Both the position numbers and the translations under genes were made by a program. The notes under the pieces were generated by a model. The model ran no database searches. It was not told the DNA's origin and was given only the letters and a program-made list of their open reading frames with translations. 64,000 nt of DNA from Eubacterium sp. 1001713B170207_170306_E7 (GTDB taxonomy: Bacteria > Bacillota > Clostridia > Eubacteriales > Eubacteriaceae), in NCBI RefSeq assembly GCF_015547515.1, contig NZ_JADMVE010000001.1:62001-126000 (forward strand), read 5' to 3'. Shown here piece by piece: positions 17,980-27,885 of this stretch. Positions within the stretch are counted from its first letter, which is position 1. Each line of letters begins with the position of its first letter.

Positions 17980-18327
17980 ATGAAAATAGAAAACGAATTA
18001 GGATATATTGATATCTCGCGTAAAGCGATTGCGGATATCGCCGGAAACGCTGCTATGGGATGCTACGGCTTAGTCGGTATGGCACATCAGCGCGGTAAGG
18101 ACGGCCTGATTGAAATAATGTCCGGAGAGCAGGCCAGTAAGGGCGTCGGCGTTAAAATCGACGACGATGGAAAGCTGATTATCGACCTCTACGTGATTGT
18201 AGAACAGGCAATTAAGATTTCTGTAGTGGCTGAAAATATTATTTCAGCCGTAAAATACAGCGTTGAAAAACAAACTTCACTGAAGGTAAAACGCATCAGT
18301 GTTAATGTCGTAAGCGTAAGAGTGTAG
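17980..18327 (+). CDS. Asp23/Gls24-family envelope stress protein (YloU type)
   Basis: 115 residues covering one Asp23 domain; starts MKIENELGYIDISRKAIADIAGNAA with the glycine-rich CYGLVGMA segment typical of YloU. Family members are membrane-associated or cytosolic proteins linked to alkaline and envelope stress; the function is not defined. AAAGGAG is well placed. It precedes fakA by 12 bp, the conserved yloU-yloV pair. Confidence 0.9.
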   Translation: MKIENELGYIDISRKAIADIAGNAAMGCYGLVGMAHQRGKDGLIEIMSGEQASKGVGVKIDDDGKLIIDLYVIVEQAIKISVVAENIISAVKYSVEKQTSLKVKRISVNVVSVRV

Positions 18328-18339
18328 GCGGAGGAAGGA

Positions 18340-19959
18340 ATGAAGACCCAAATAATTGATGGAAATTTACTAAAAAAAATGTTCGAGTATGGTGCGAAAA
18401 ATCTCGAAATTTATAAAAAAACAGTGGATGAGCTAAATGTGTTTCCGGTGCCGGACGGCGATACGGGAACCAATATGTCTTTAACCTTCTCACATTCGGT
18501 AAGCGAGCTGGAAAAAATGACGAGCATCAGCCTTTACAGTGTTGCGAAAACCGCATCCAGCGGCGCCCTGATCGGCGCCCGCGGCAATTCAGGCGTTATC
18601 CTGTCTCAACTGCTTCGTGGTCTGGCCGAGGGCTGTAAGGATAAGGAAGAATTGGACATCAAGGGCCTTGGTATGGCGATCCGCGCCGCCGCTGACGCTG
18701 CTTACAAAGCTGTCATGAAGCCGACTGAAGGAACAATTTTGACGGTTGCCCGTGAAATGGCTGAATTTGCCATGGACAACTATGACCGTTACGACAATCT
18801 GGAAGATTACCTTGAAAATGTTATTTCCTATGGTAAAAAATCGCTGGCGAAAACACCGGAATTACTGCCGGTATTAAAGGAAGCCGGTGTTGTGGATGCC
18901 GGCGGGCAGGGCCTGATTTTTATTATGGAAGGCGCTTACAAGGGAATGACCAACCAGGAGCTGAGCCAGGAGGTACACCTGAATATCAGCGACCGCGAGC
19001 GCTTTGTCGACGACTCAAACATGCGGCCTGAGGACATTACCTTTGGCTATTGTACTGAATTTATTGTTAAGGACGCTGCCAAGGCGGACGATAACGAGCT
19101 GCGTGAGTACCTGAATACCATTGGGGACTGTGTGCTTGTCATTAAAGACGATGATATCATCAAGGTGCATGTGCACACCGACCACCCGGGCAAGGCCTTT
19201 GAAAAAGGGCTGACCTATGGCGCTCTGATCCGTATGAAGGTTGACAATATGCGCGAGATGCTGGGGGTTTCGGAAGAAGAAACCGAGGATAATGAGCCGG
19301 CCAAGCCCTATGGCTTTGTGGCCGTATCGCCAGGAGCGGGACTGACCAATTTGTTCAAGGATCTGGGGATTACGCGGGTTATCTCCGGCGGACAGACCAT
19401 GAATCCGAGTACTCAGGATTTTCTGGATGAAATTGAAAAGACCAACGCGGAAGAAATTTTTCTTTTCCCCAACAACAGCAATATCATCATGGCGGCCAAT
19501 CAGGCACAGGCCATTTCAGAAAAGCATGTGCATGTCATTCCAACCAAGACCATTCCGCAGTGTGTCACGGCAATGCTGAGCTTTCAGCCCGAGGTTAAAT
19601 GGGAAGACAATGAAAAGAACATGCTGGAGGTCATTCCAACGGTTAAAACCGGGGAGGTTACCTTCGCCGTCCGCGATACCAAGATCAACGGCCTGAAGAT
19701 TGCCAAAAATGATATCATCGGTATCTTTGGCGGTGAAATAATCGTGAAAGGTGACGATGTTTCAGAGGTAACCAAAGAGCTTCTGGATAAAATGGTTGAT
19801 GCGGACAGCGAGCTCGTATCGGTCTATTATGGTTCCGATGTGGCCGAGGACGATGCGGAAGCACTTGTTGAAGAGCTGGAAGAAAAATTTGAAGATTGCG
19901 ATGTGGAAATCAACGAAGGCGGGCAGCCGCTGTATTATTACATTGTGTCGGTAGAATAG
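18340..19959 (+). CDS. fakA: FakA-like fatty acid kinase, DAK2 domain protein (YloV)
   Basis: 539 residues. The N-terminal DhaL/DAK2 domain (about 1-200) has the nucleotide/Mg motif FPVPDGDTGTNM and SGARGNSGVI-type segment (GALIGARGNSGVILSQ). A middle domain with HVHTDHPG and a C-terminal DegV-like/FakA-C domain follow. FakA phosphorylates fatty acids bound to FakB (DegV) partners for phospholipid synthesis. No fakB is in the window. Co-oriented with asp23 and recG. Confidence 0.9.
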   Translation: MKTQIIDGNLLKKMFEYGAKNLEIYKKTVDELNVFPVPDGDTGTNMSLTFSHSVSELEKMTSISLYSVAKTASSGALIGARGNSGVILSQLLRGLAEGCKDKEELDIKGLGMAIRAAADAAYKAVMKPTEGTILTVAREMAEFAMDNYDRYDNLEDYLENVISYGKKSLAKTPELLPVLKEAGVVDAGGQGLIFIMEGAYKGMTNQELSQEVHLNISDRERFVDDSNMRPEDITFGYCTEFIVKDAAKADDNELREYLNTIGDCVLVIKDDDIIKVHVHTDHPGKAFEKGLTYGALIRMKVDNMREMLGVSEEETEDNEPAKPYGFVAVSPGAGLTNLFKDLGITRVISGGQTMNPSTQDFLDEIEKTNAEEIFLFPNNSNIIMAANQAQAISEKHVHVIPTKTIPQCVTAMLSFQPEVKWEDNEKNMLEVIPTVKTGEVTFAVRDTKINGLKIAKNDIIGIFGGEIIVKGDDVSEVTKELLDKMVDADSELVSVYYGSDVAEDDAEALVEELEEKFEDCDVEINEGGQPLYYYIVSVE

Positions 19960-19975
19960 ATTCAGAGGGGATAAA

Positions 19976-22027
19976 ATGAAAGTGTCAGATTCAATTAGAA
20001 ACATATCAGGTATCGGGCCGAAGAGAGCGGAGGCTTTCGGGGCGCACGGTATTACCACCATTGAGGATCTGCTTGATTTTTATCCCCGGAAGTATCTTAA
20101 CCGAAAAATAATGGGCTCATTTCAGACAGAAACGGATGAGGCGGTGACGGTAAGGGCCGTTGTTGCCAGGAAGGGAACATTGCGCCGTATCCGCAGAAAC
20201 ATGTCCCTTTTTGTGCTGCCGGTAGTGGAAACGCTTGAAAATGGCGAATCCGTAAAAGGCGAGATCGTCTGGTTTAACCAGCCCTATCTTAGGGATATTT
20301 TTTCCGAGAACGAGGTTTATTATTTTTTCGGAAAGGTTGTCATAAAAAATAATCGGCGTCAAATGTATAATCCCCAGTTTGCTCATGAGAGCAAGCTAGA
20401 GGATTTCTTTATTCTTACCCCTGTTTACCCCAAAATCGAGGGAGTTCCGGGAGAATCGCTTAAAAAATACATGTCAGCAGTCTTCAAGCAGCCCCTGGTT
20501 GTAAAGGATGATCTGCCGGAGCGTTACCGGGAAAAGTACCATCTGCTTTCAAAGGAAGCCGCCCTGGAAAAGATACATTTTCCCGATACAGTAGAGGATG
20601 TAGCCCAGGGAAAAAGCCGGATAAAGTTTGAGGAAGCCCTGAAAATTAATATTGGTATTATGAACAGCCGCGCGTTAAACGGCGTGTCTAAAATCCATCT
20701 TGACAATTTTGGGGCACTCAAACGCTTCACAAAGGGACTGCCCTTTGAGCTGACAGACAGCCAGATGAAGGTGCTTGACGATATTGCCGGCGATATGAAA
20801 AAGGAAATTGTAATGAACCGTCTGGTTCAGGGCGATGTGGGTTCCGGTAAGACAATTATCGCGGTTGCCTGCGCCTATCTGATGGCGCTCAATGGTTACC
20901 AGACCGCATATATGGCGCCGACAGAGATACTGGCAGGCCAGCACGCCCAAAATTTCAAACAGTATCTTGAACCCTACGGCATACGCGTCGAACTGCTGAC
21001 AGGCTCACAAAAGGCCAAGGAGCGGAACGCAGTGACTGAAACCATTGCCAGCGGCGAGGCACAGGTGATCATCGGAACACATGCGCTCATACAGGACAGT
21101 GTGGATTACTATAATCTGGGGCTGGTTATTACTGACGAGCAGCACCGTTTTGGCGTCAAGCAGCGTGGAAAGCTCAGTCTGAAGGGAGAAACACCTCATA
21201 CGCTGGTCATGAGCGCTACCCCGATTCCCAGAACACTGGCGCTTATTCTCTATGGCGATTTGGATGTTTCCTATATCGACGAGCTGCCAAAGGGGCGAAA
21301 AAAAATCAAGACCCATTTTTATAATGAGAAATCTTATCCGAAGATTTTGAATTTTATGGCGAACGAAATGGACAAGGGCCAGCAGGCTTTTGTCATTTGC
21401 CCGTTTATTGAAGAGTCCGAGGAAATGAGTGAAGTCAAGGATATTCAGAACGTCTTTGCAGAGGTGACGCAGTTTTACGGAAGCAGGTTCCGTATTGCCT
21501 GTCTCTACAGCCGAATGCCCGCGGAAGAAAAAAAACAGATTATTGACGCCTTTAACCGCTGTGAAATTGACCTTCTGGTGGCCACCAGTATTATTGAAGT
21601 TGGAATTGATGTGCCCAATGTTTCCGTGATTACCATTCTGAGCGCGGACCGTTTTGGTCTGTCCCAGCTGCACCAGCTTCGGGGACGTGTGGGCAGGGGG
21701 ATGCACCAATCCTATTGCTTTTTAGTGTCAAACTCCAGAAATGATCAGACCATTGAACGCATGCGGGTAATTGTCAACAATCACAGCGGCAAAAAGATTG
21801 CCGATGAAGATTACCGGCTGCGCGGGCCAGGTGATTATTTTGGTCTGAAGCAGCATGGATTTCCCGAGTTTAAAGCCTTGAATCCTTATGAGGATTTTGA
21901 TCTTATTGCTGAAACCAAAATGGTGGCAAAGGAAATCTACAATGCAGGTGATAAGGAAACAATGGCCTACCGGGCCCGGATTATTGAAACCTTCTATAAA
22001 AATTTATCGGAAATTTCTATGAATTAA
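19976..22027 (+). CDS. recG: ATP-dependent DNA helicase RecG
   Basis: 683 residues. N-terminal wedge/OB domain (about 60-150), then superfamily 2 helicase motifs: GDVGSGKT, DEQHRFGV, SATPIPRTLAL, and QLRGRVGRG. Remodels stalled forks and Holliday junctions. All motifs are canonical, in contrast with the PriA in this window. 16 bp after fakA. Confidence 0.97.
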   Translation: MKVSDSIRNISGIGPKRAEAFGAHGITTIEDLLDFYPRKYLNRKIMGSFQTETDEAVTVRAVVARKGTLRRIRRNMSLFVLPVVETLENGESVKGEIVWFNQPYLRDIFSENEVYYFFGKVVIKNNRRQMYNPQFAHESKLEDFFILTPVYPKIEGVPGESLKKYMSAVFKQPLVVKDDLPERYREKYHLLSKEAALEKIHFPDTVEDVAQGKSRIKFEEALKINIGIMNSRALNGVSKIHLDNFGALKRFTKGLPFELTDSQMKVLDDIAGDMKKEIVMNRLVQGDVGSGKTIIAVACAYLMALNGYQTAYMAPTEILAGQHAQNFKQYLEPYGIRVELLTGSQKAKERNAVTETIASGEAQVIIGTHALIQDSVDYYNLGLVITDEQHRFGVKQRGKLSLKGETPHTLVMSATPIPRTLALILYGDLDVSYIDELPKGRKKIKTHFYNEKSYPKILNFMANEMDKGQQAFVICPFIEESEEMSEVKDIQNVFAEVTQFYGSRFRIACLYSRMPAEEKKQIIDAFNRCEIDLLVATSIIEVGIDVPNVSVITILSADRFGLSQLHQLRGRVGRGMHQSYCFLVSNSRNDQTIERMRVIVNNHSGKKIADEDYRLRGPGDYFGLKQHGFPEFKALNPYEDFDLIAETKMVAKEIYNAGDKETMAYRARIIETFYKNLSEISMN

Positions 22028-22039
22028 AGGGAGAACGAA

Positions 22040-22609
22040 ATGCGCGTAATAGCAGGTGAAAAAAGGGGGACAAAGCTCGTATCCATCGGCGGTGACTGGA
22101 TAAGGCCAACGACTGATAAGGTTAAAGGGGCTGTTTTTAACAGCGTCCAGATCGAACTGAGGGAAGCCCAGATCTTTGTGGATCTTTTTGGCGGAAGCGG
22201 TGCTATGGGCATAGAAGCGCTGAGCCGCGGTGTTCCCCAGGCCTATTTCTTTGATATTTCCAAAGACAGTATTGGTATCATTAAGAAAAATTTAAAACTG
22301 ACCGGTTTTGAAGGCAAAGCAATTATAAAAAATTGTTCAGCAGAAGAAGGAATTGGTTTTTTATGCAAAAATTCAGTAAAATGTGATATGATATACATGG
22401 ATCCACCGTATAAGGATGGGATCGGCATGATTTCGATCGTGGAAAAAATTTGTGAGAAAAATATCTTGAATTCTGATGGAATTATAATGATGGAACATGA
22501 AAAATCTGTTATAATGCCAATAACGATTAAATCATTTGCAAAATATAAAGAAAAAAAGTACGGAACGACTTTAATCAGTTTTTATAGTTGGGAGAATGTT
22601 GGTCAATGA
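22040..22609 (+). CDS. rsmD: 16S rRNA (guanine-966-N2) methyltransferase
   Basis: 189 residues, starts MRVIAGEKRGTKL as usual for RsmD. SAM-binding segment VDLFGGSGAMGIEALSRG and the catalytic MDPPY motif are present. It overlaps coaD by 4 bp (ATGA), the standard rsmD-coaD pair. Confidence 0.95.
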   Translation: MRVIAGEKRGTKLVSIGGDWIRPTTDKVKGAVFNSVQIELREAQIFVDLFGGSGAMGIEALSRGVPQAYFFDISKDSIGIIKKNLKLTGFEGKAIIKNCSAEEGIGFLCKNSVKCDMIYMDPPYKDGIGMISIVEKICEKNILNSDGIIMMEHEKSVIMPITIKSFAKYKEKKYGTTLISFYSWENVGQ

Positions 22610-23097
22610 GAAGTGCTGTGTATCCCGGAAGCTTTGACCCGGTTACCTTTGGTCATTTGGACATTATAGAAAGGGCCTCGAAGCATTTTGACAGGGTCAT
22701 CGTGTGTGTGATGGTAAATTATAAAAAGAAATACCTGTTTTCCAGTGAGGAAAGGTGTGCGATGATTTGGGAGAGCGTGGCGCATCTGGAAAACGTAGAG
22801 GTTGATACTTCGTCCTCACTGCTGGTGGATTATGCTAAGGAAAAGGGCGCCCAGGTAATTTTAAAGGGGCTTCGGACAGTGCAGGACTTTGAATTTGAAC
22901 TGCAGATGGCACTGACAAATAAAAAACTGGACAATGATGTTGAAACTTTTTTCATGGTGACAAACAATCAATATTCCTACTTGAGCTCAAGCGTTGTGCG
23001 GGAGCTTATGGAATTCGATGGGGATGTGTCAGATTTCATACCTCCACATGTTGAAAAAGCGATACGGATAAAATATGGGAAGGATGCTAGAGAATGA
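22606..23097 (+). CDS. coaD: Phosphopantetheine adenylyltransferase
   Basis: Penultimate step of coenzyme A synthesis. 163 residues from ATG 22606, which overlaps the rsmD stop; the family start MRSAVYPGSFDPVTFGHLDI with the TxGH nucleotidyl-transfer motif supports it over the upstream GTG-like frame. The C-terminal SSSVVREL segment replaces the usual ISSTxVRE. Confidence 0.95.
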   Translation: MRSAVYPGSFDPVTFGHLDIIERASKHFDRVIVCVMVNYKKKYLFSSEERCAMIWESVAHLENVEVDTSSSLLVDYAKEKGAQVILKGLRTVQDFEFELQMALTNKKLDNDVETFFMVTNNQYSYLSSSVVRELMEFDGDVSDFIPPHVEKAIRIKYGKDARE

Positions 23098-23540
23098 AGG
23101 TTTTAGAACTGCTAACTGAATTGGAAGAACTTGTGGAAAAGGGAAACACCCTGCCATTTTCGTCAAAGGCCTTGGTCAGTCCTGAAGAAATTATGGAAAT
23201 TATCGATGAAATACGGGAAGAGCTGCCGGCAGAGCTGGTACAGGCCCGGGAAATAGTAGAGCAAAAGAAGAAAATAATGGTTGAAGCAGAAGGAGACGCA
23301 GAACGGATCAAAAACGAAGCTGAGAAAAAGCTGAAGGAAATGATCGATACCAACGAGATTACACGAACCGCGACTGCCCAGGCCGAAACCATCATAAAAA
23401 ATGCCCAGGCAAGTGCGAAAGAGCTGAGAATCGGGACCCAGCATTACTCTGATAAGATACTCTATAACCTCCAGGTACAGCTGAAAGAGCTGAACGATAA
23501 AATCGAAGCAAACCGAAAAGAAATTAAAGAAATTAAGTAA
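23094..23540 (+). CDS. Coiled-coil protein of unknown function
   Basis: 148 residues. About residues 45-90 form a highly charged, Ala/Glu/Lys-rich coiled coil (VEAEGDAERIKNEAEKKLKE) resembling ATP synthase subunit b or DivIVA-type helices, followed by another helical stretch. No membrane segment. It overlaps coaD by 4 bp and ends at a terminator; many clostridia have a similar gene at this locus annotated loosely as ATPase. Its role is not known. Confidence 0.75.
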   Translation: MKVLELLTELEELVEKGNTLPFSSKALVSPEEIMEIIDEIREELPAELVQAREIVEQKKKIMVEAEGDAERIKNEAEKKLKEMIDTNEITRTATAQAETIIKNAQASAKELRIGTQHYSDKILYNLQVQLKELNDKIEANRKEIKEIK

Positions 23541-23546
23541 TGGCTG

Positions 23547-23573
23547 AATAGGACTTTTTAAGTCCTATTTTTT
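23547..23573 (+). terminator. Terminator ending the asp23-coaD operon
   Basis: Ten-bp stem AATAGGACTT/AAGTCCTATT with a TTT loop followed by six T residues. Confidence 0.85.
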
Positions 23574-23629
23574 GCAATAAGATAAATCTGTATACAATAT
23601 TTTAAAAAAGGAATAAGTGGAAAAGTAAA

Positions 23630-24478
23630 GTGATCGAAATAGGAAAAATACAGCATCTGACGGTTGACCGTCAGACCTCAGTAGGTTTATATTTGGCAGC
23701 GGATGACAGCAGCGATAAAAAGAAGGACAGCGTTTTGCTGCCACAAAAGGAGATCCCCCAAAATTGTAAGGTCGGCGATGAAATCGAGGTGTTTGTTTAT
23801 CGTGATTCCCAAGACCGGCTTATCGCAACGACCAGAAAGCCCAAGATTACGCTGGGTGAGTTCGCTCCCTTAAAAGTGGTGGACATCACTAAGGTTGGCG
23901 CTTTTTTGGACTGGGGCTTGGAGAAAGACCTTTTACTGCCCTATCATGAGCAGATTACAAAAGTGCAGAAGGGACGGGAATACCTTGTGAATCTTTATAT
24001 TGACAAGAGCGGCCGCCTGTGTGCGACCATGAAAGTTTATCCGTTGCTTAAAGCCCAATCGCCCTACAAGGACGGCGACTGGGTCGAGGGGTACATTTAT
24101 CAGATCAATCCAGAGCTTGGAGCCTTTGTCGCTGTGGATAACGCCTATCATGGCATGATTCTGAAAAATGAAATGACGACCGATTTTCACTGCGGGGATA
24201 AAATCAAAGCCAGGGTTGCAGAAACCCGAAAGGACGGCAAGCTGGTTTTAAGCCCCAATAAAAAGGCTTATAAAGAAATACCCAAGGACGCTCTTTTGAT
24301 ATTGGACAAACTGAAAAAAAACGGCGGAATGCTGCCGTATAATGATAAAACCAATCCGTCGATTATCAGCAAAGAGTTTAAAATGAGCAAGAGCTCCTTT
24401 AAACGCGCGTTGGGTAAGCTGATGAAAGAAAAGAAAATAAAACAAACGGCCAACGGCATCGAGCTGGTTGGTAAATAA
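23630..24478 (+). CDS. cvfB: CvfB-like S1-domain RNA-binding protein
   Basis: 282 residues, GTG start. Contains tandem S1-type OB folds (about 1-60, 65-140, 145-210) and a C-terminal winged-helix region (about 225-282, with SIISKEFKMSKSSFKRALGKLMKEKKI), the CvfB/YitL architecture. S. aureus CvfB binds RNA and affects virulence gene expression; the role in other Firmicutes is unclear. It is followed 11 bp later by the DUF362 gene. Confidence 0.85.
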   Translation: MIEIGKIQHLTVDRQTSVGLYLAADDSSDKKKDSVLLPQKEIPQNCKVGDEIEVFVYRDSQDRLIATTRKPKITLGEFAPLKVVDITKVGAFLDWGLEKDLLLPYHEQITKVQKGREYLVNLYIDKSGRLCATMKVYPLLKAQSPYKDGDWVEGYIYQINPELGAFVAVDNAYHGMILKNEMTTDFHCGDKIKARVAETRKDGKLVLSPNKKAYKEIPKDALLILDKLKKNGGMLPYNDKTNPSIISKEFKMSKSSFKRALGKLMKEKKIKQTANGIELVGK

Positions 24479-24489
24479 AGAGGTATGGA

Positions 24490-25641
24490 ATGTCTCAGGT
24501 AGCTTTAATTCAATGCGATTCCTATGACGCGGAGGCTGTATACAAAGCCTTGAAGCAGGGCGTAGCCGCATTGGGAGGGATTGAACGTTTTGTCCGCCCG
24601 GAGGAAAAGATTTTACTGAAGCCAAACTTGCTTCGCGGGAAGAAAAAAGAAAGCGCTGTAACGACCCATCCGGCAGTGTTTGAAGCCGTGGCCCGTATTT
24701 TGGAAGAAGCCGACTGTAAAAAGATATGTTATGGTGATTCTCCAGGAATCGGTAACCCTGAAAAGGTCGCAGAGGAATCGGGAATCAAGGAGGTGGCCGA
24801 CCGGCATGGTATCTCGCTGCTGGAATTTTCAAAAGGAAAATCAGTTGCCTATCCCGAGGGAGTGACGACCAAAAAATTTGAACTGGCTGAGGGTGTCTTG
24901 GAAAGTGATGCCATCATCAGTATCAGTAAGATGAAAACCCACGGTCTCACACGGATTACCGGTGCGGTAAAAAACCAGCTTGGCTGTGTCTATGGATTTA
25001 ACAAGGGAGCGTGCCACGCGCGCTATCCTGACAGCCTGCAATTTGGGAAAATGCTGGTCGATCTGAACCTCTGCATAAAGCCACGCCTTTTTGTCATGGA
25101 TGGAATTATCGCAATGGAGGGCAACGGACCGGCGTCTGGCACACCGGTTGCCATGAACCTGCTGCTGGTTTCGGATGATCCCGTGGCTCTGGACGCTACC
25201 TTTGCGCGTCTGGTGGATCTGGAGCCGTCCTATGTGCCAACCATTGCTTCTGGAAATGAAATGGGGCTTGGCACAAGTGATGTCGATAAAATTGAAATTC
25301 TTGGCGAAAGGCTGGAGGACCACATCAACCGCAATTTTAACGTTGAGCGGATTCCCGTCCGGTCTGAGGAGAACAGCACCATTGGCCAGCTGTCTAAAAT
25401 AAGAGGATTGATCACCAGAAAGCCCGTTATTATTGAGGAGCGCTGTGTGCGCTGTGGTATCTGCGTGGCGTCGTGTCCTTTAGAGGATAAGGCCCTGACC
25501 TGGAAGGAAACACGCAAGGGCCGCGTGCCGCATTACAATTATCATAAATGTATTCGGTGCTACTGCTGTCAGGAAATGTGTCCTAAAAAGGCGATTACTG
25601 TTAAGACGCCGCTCTTAGGCAAGTTGCTGATATATCGTTAA
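24490..25641 (+). CDS. DUF362-family protein with 2[4Fe-4S] ferredoxin domain
   Basis: 383 residues. The N-terminal DUF362 domain spans about 1-290 (KPNLL and SKMKTHGLTRITGAVKNQLG motifs). The C-terminal 70 residues hold two cluster motifs, CVRCGICVASC and CIRCYCCQEMC followed by P-K-K. Such proteins are common in strict anaerobes; their reaction is unknown, but they probably accept or donate low-potential electrons. Possibly co-transcribed with cvfB. Confidence 0.85.
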   Translation: MSQVALIQCDSYDAEAVYKALKQGVAALGGIERFVRPEEKILLKPNLLRGKKKESAVTTHPAVFEAVARILEEADCKKICYGDSPGIGNPEKVAEESGIKEVADRHGISLLEFSKGKSVAYPEGVTTKKFELAEGVLESDAIISISKMKTHGLTRITGAVKNQLGCVYGFNKGACHARYPDSLQFGKMLVDLNLCIKPRLFVMDGIIAMEGNGPASGTPVAMNLLLVSDDPVALDATFARLVDLEPSYVPTIASGNEMGLGTSDVDKIEILGERLEDHINRNFNVERIPVRSEENSTIGQLSKIRGLITRKPVIIEERCVRCGICVASCPLEDKALTWKETRKGRVPHYNYHKCIRCYCCQEMCPKKAITVKTPLLGKLLIYR

Positions 25642-25663
25642 ATTTTTATCTTTTAAAATAGTC

Positions 25664-25692
25664 TTGACAGTTTATTTTAAAAATAATATCAT
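25664..25692 (+). promoter_or_regulatory. ilvBN promoter
   Basis: Consensus TTGACA, 17 bp, TATCAT. The leader before ilvB is only about 30 nt and shows no T-box or attenuator. Confidence 0.7.
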
Positions 25693-25727
25693 AGACTGAA
25701 TTACTAAATTATACTAAAGTAAAGGGA

Positions 25728-27374
25728 GTGATTCCACTGTTAGCTGCAAAATTGATTTTAAAGTGTTTGGAAAAAGAAAACGTGGAGGTCGTCTTCGGTT
25801 ATCCGGGCGGTGCGCTGCTGCCCTTGTACGAAGCATTTCGCGAATCACCCATCCAGCATGTGCTGGTCCGGAATGAGCAGGCAGGACCGCATTATGCCAG
25901 CGGTTATTCAAGAGAGTCCGGCAAGGTTGGGGTCTGTCTGGCAACCTCTGGTCCGGGAGCAACCAATATGGTTACTGGAATCGCTACCGCTTATCTGGAT
26001 TCTATTCCGATTGTTGCCATTACAGGCCAGGTTAACAGAGACCTTATTGGAACCGATGCTTTTCAGGAAGCCGATATTACCGGTGCGACAGAGCCGTTTA
26101 CCAAGCACTCTTATCTGGTTCAGGACGCGGCCGACATTCCCCGGATTATACGGGAAGCCTTTCACATTGCATCTACAGGTCGTCCGGGCCCTGTTTTAAT
26201 TGATATTCCAAGAGATGTGCAGAATACGAATCTCAAAAGTGTCAACTATTGTGAAAAGGTCGAAATACGCGGGTATAAGCCAACCTATGAAGGTCATACA
26301 GGCCAGATAAGGCGGGCCATCAGAAAGATGAAGTCCTCCAGACGCCCGATTATTTATGCAGGCGGCGGTGTGGTTTTAAGCTACGCTGAAAAAGAACTGC
26401 TTACCTTTGCGGAGCAAAACGGTATTCCTGTTATCACAACCCTGATGGGGGTTGGCTGTTTTCCAGAGGATAATCCGCTGTACTGCGGCATTGCGGGCAG
26501 CCATGGCTTTGAGTACTCAAATAAAATTTTAGAGGCGGCGGATCTATGCATATGTGTCGGCGCCCGGATGTCTGACAGGGGAACCAACAATCTGATGGAC
26601 TTGATCAATGATATGGAGCTCATTCATATTGATATCGACCCTGCAGAGATCGGAAAAAACATCGACGATACCAACGTGCCCATTGTAGGCGACGCGCGTA
26701 CGGTTCTGCTCGACCTGATCCAGAAGGATTTAAAGAAGGATACCAGAGACTGGCTTAAAACCATTGAGATCATCAAAGAGAATCATCCGCTTCTGTACGA
26801 TACACATTTGGAATTAGGCCTGGTAAACCCCAAGCTTTTGTTTGAAAAATTAGGAGACATCGCTTCGGATAACGCAACGATTGTAGCTGATGTTGGCCTG
26901 AACCAGATATGGTCCGCGCTGTACTTTAAGGTTTGTAAGGAACGTCATTATTTTACCTCTGGCGGTCTGGGAACCATGGGCTACAGCATTCCCGCCGCTG
27001 GCGGGGTGGCCTTTGCGACAAGGGAAAATCCAAAGCAGGTCTTCGCGATTTGCGGCGATGGTAGCTTCCAGATGTCCATGGGTGAGCTGGGGGTTATTGC
27101 AGAGCATAATCTAAATATCAATATTATTATGATCAACAATCATAAGCTGGGGATGGTACGCCAGCTTCAGCACGATATTTATGGTAAAAATCATTACAGC
27201 GGCACAGACATTAACTTCAGCATTGACTTTATGAAGCTGGCTGAGGCATACGGCATTAAAGGGTATCAGGCAAGCTCAAACGCCGAAGCCGAAGCGGCCC
27301 TTAACGATGCTATTTCCCATAATGGGCCAACTCTGATTGAATGTCAGGTTCATGAAGACTTTATAAAGATTTAG
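25728..27374 (+). CDS. ilvB: Acetolactate synthase large subunit
   Basis: Condenses two pyruvates (or pyruvate and 2-oxobutyrate) using TPP for branched-chain amino acid synthesis. 548 residues. FGYPGGALLPLYEAF with the active-site glutamate region (VRNEQ), the central FAD-like domain, and the C-terminal TPP/Mg motif CGDGSFQM...NNHKLGM are present. The start is uncertain: GTG 25728 overlaps AAAGGGAG, and a CTG at 25737 has better spacing. ilvN follows after 11 bp; ilvC and ilvD are not in the window. Confidence 0.93.
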   Translation: MIPLLAAKLILKCLEKENVEVVFGYPGGALLPLYEAFRESPIQHVLVRNEQAGPHYASGYSRESGKVGVCLATSGPGATNMVTGIATAYLDSIPIVAITGQVNRDLIGTDAFQEADITGATEPFTKHSYLVQDAADIPRIIREAFHIASTGRPGPVLIDIPRDVQNTNLKSVNYCEKVEIRGYKPTYEGHTGQIRRAIRKMKSSRRPIIYAGGGVVLSYAEKELLTFAEQNGIPVITTLMGVGCFPEDNPLYCGIAGSHGFEYSNKILEAADLCICVGARMSDRGTNNLMDLINDMELIHIDIDPAEIGKNIDDTNVPIVGDARTVLLDLIQKDLKKDTRDWLKTIEIIKENHPLLYDTHLELGLVNPKLLFEKLGDIASDNATIVADVGLNQIWSALYFKVCKERHYFTSGGLGTMGYSIPAAGGVAFATRENPKQVFAICGDGSFQMSMGELGVIAEHNLNINIIMINNHKLGMVRQLQHDIYGKNHYSGTDINFSIDFMKLAEAYGIKGYQASSNAEAEAALNDAISHNGPTLIECQVHEDFIKI

Positions 27375-27384
27375 GAGAGAAGCC

Positions 27385-27873
27385 ATGGAAAACTATTGTT
27401 TATCCCTCTTGGTTGAAAATAACTTTGGGGTTTTAAGCCGTATTGCAGGGCTTTTTGCAAGACGCGGCTATAATATCGACAGCCTGACTGTCGGTACGAC
27501 AGAGGATGCCAAGGTATCGCGCATCACCATTACGGTGACAGGTGATGAGCATATTCTTGCGCAGATAAAAAAACAGCTGAACAAGCTAATCGACGTTATC
27601 AAGGTCATTGAGCTCAAACCGGAGGAATCTATTCGCCGGGAGCTGGTGTTTATCAAGGTTAAGGCCAATGACGAAACCCGTTCCAATATCGTGGAAATCT
27701 CCAACTTATTCAGAGCCAATGTTGTGGATGTGGCCCGCGAAAGCCTGGTACTGGAAATAACCGGAACCCGGGATAAGGTGGACGCGTTCTTTAACATGAT
27801 TGAGCCCTATGGAATTCTGGAATTTGTGCGTTCCGGCGATACCGGCCTTCAAAGAGGCCACCGGATGATTTAG
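27385..27873 (+). CDS. ilvN: Acetolactate synthase regulatory small subunit
   Basis: 162 residues. N-terminal ACT domain (about 4-75; LLVENNFGVLSRIAGLFARRGYNI) that confers valine feedback inhibition, and the C-terminal ALS small-subunit domain (about 80-160). Paired with ilvB as expected. Confidence 0.95.
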   Translation: MENYCLSLLVENNFGVLSRIAGLFARRGYNIDSLTVGTTEDAKVSRITITVTGDEHILAQIKKQLNKLIDVIKVIELKPEESIRRELVFIKVKANDETRSNIVEISNLFRANVVDVARESLVLEITGTRDKVDAFFNMIEPYGILEFVRSGDTGLQRGHRMI

Positions 27874-27885
27874 GTGCTGTGGGGA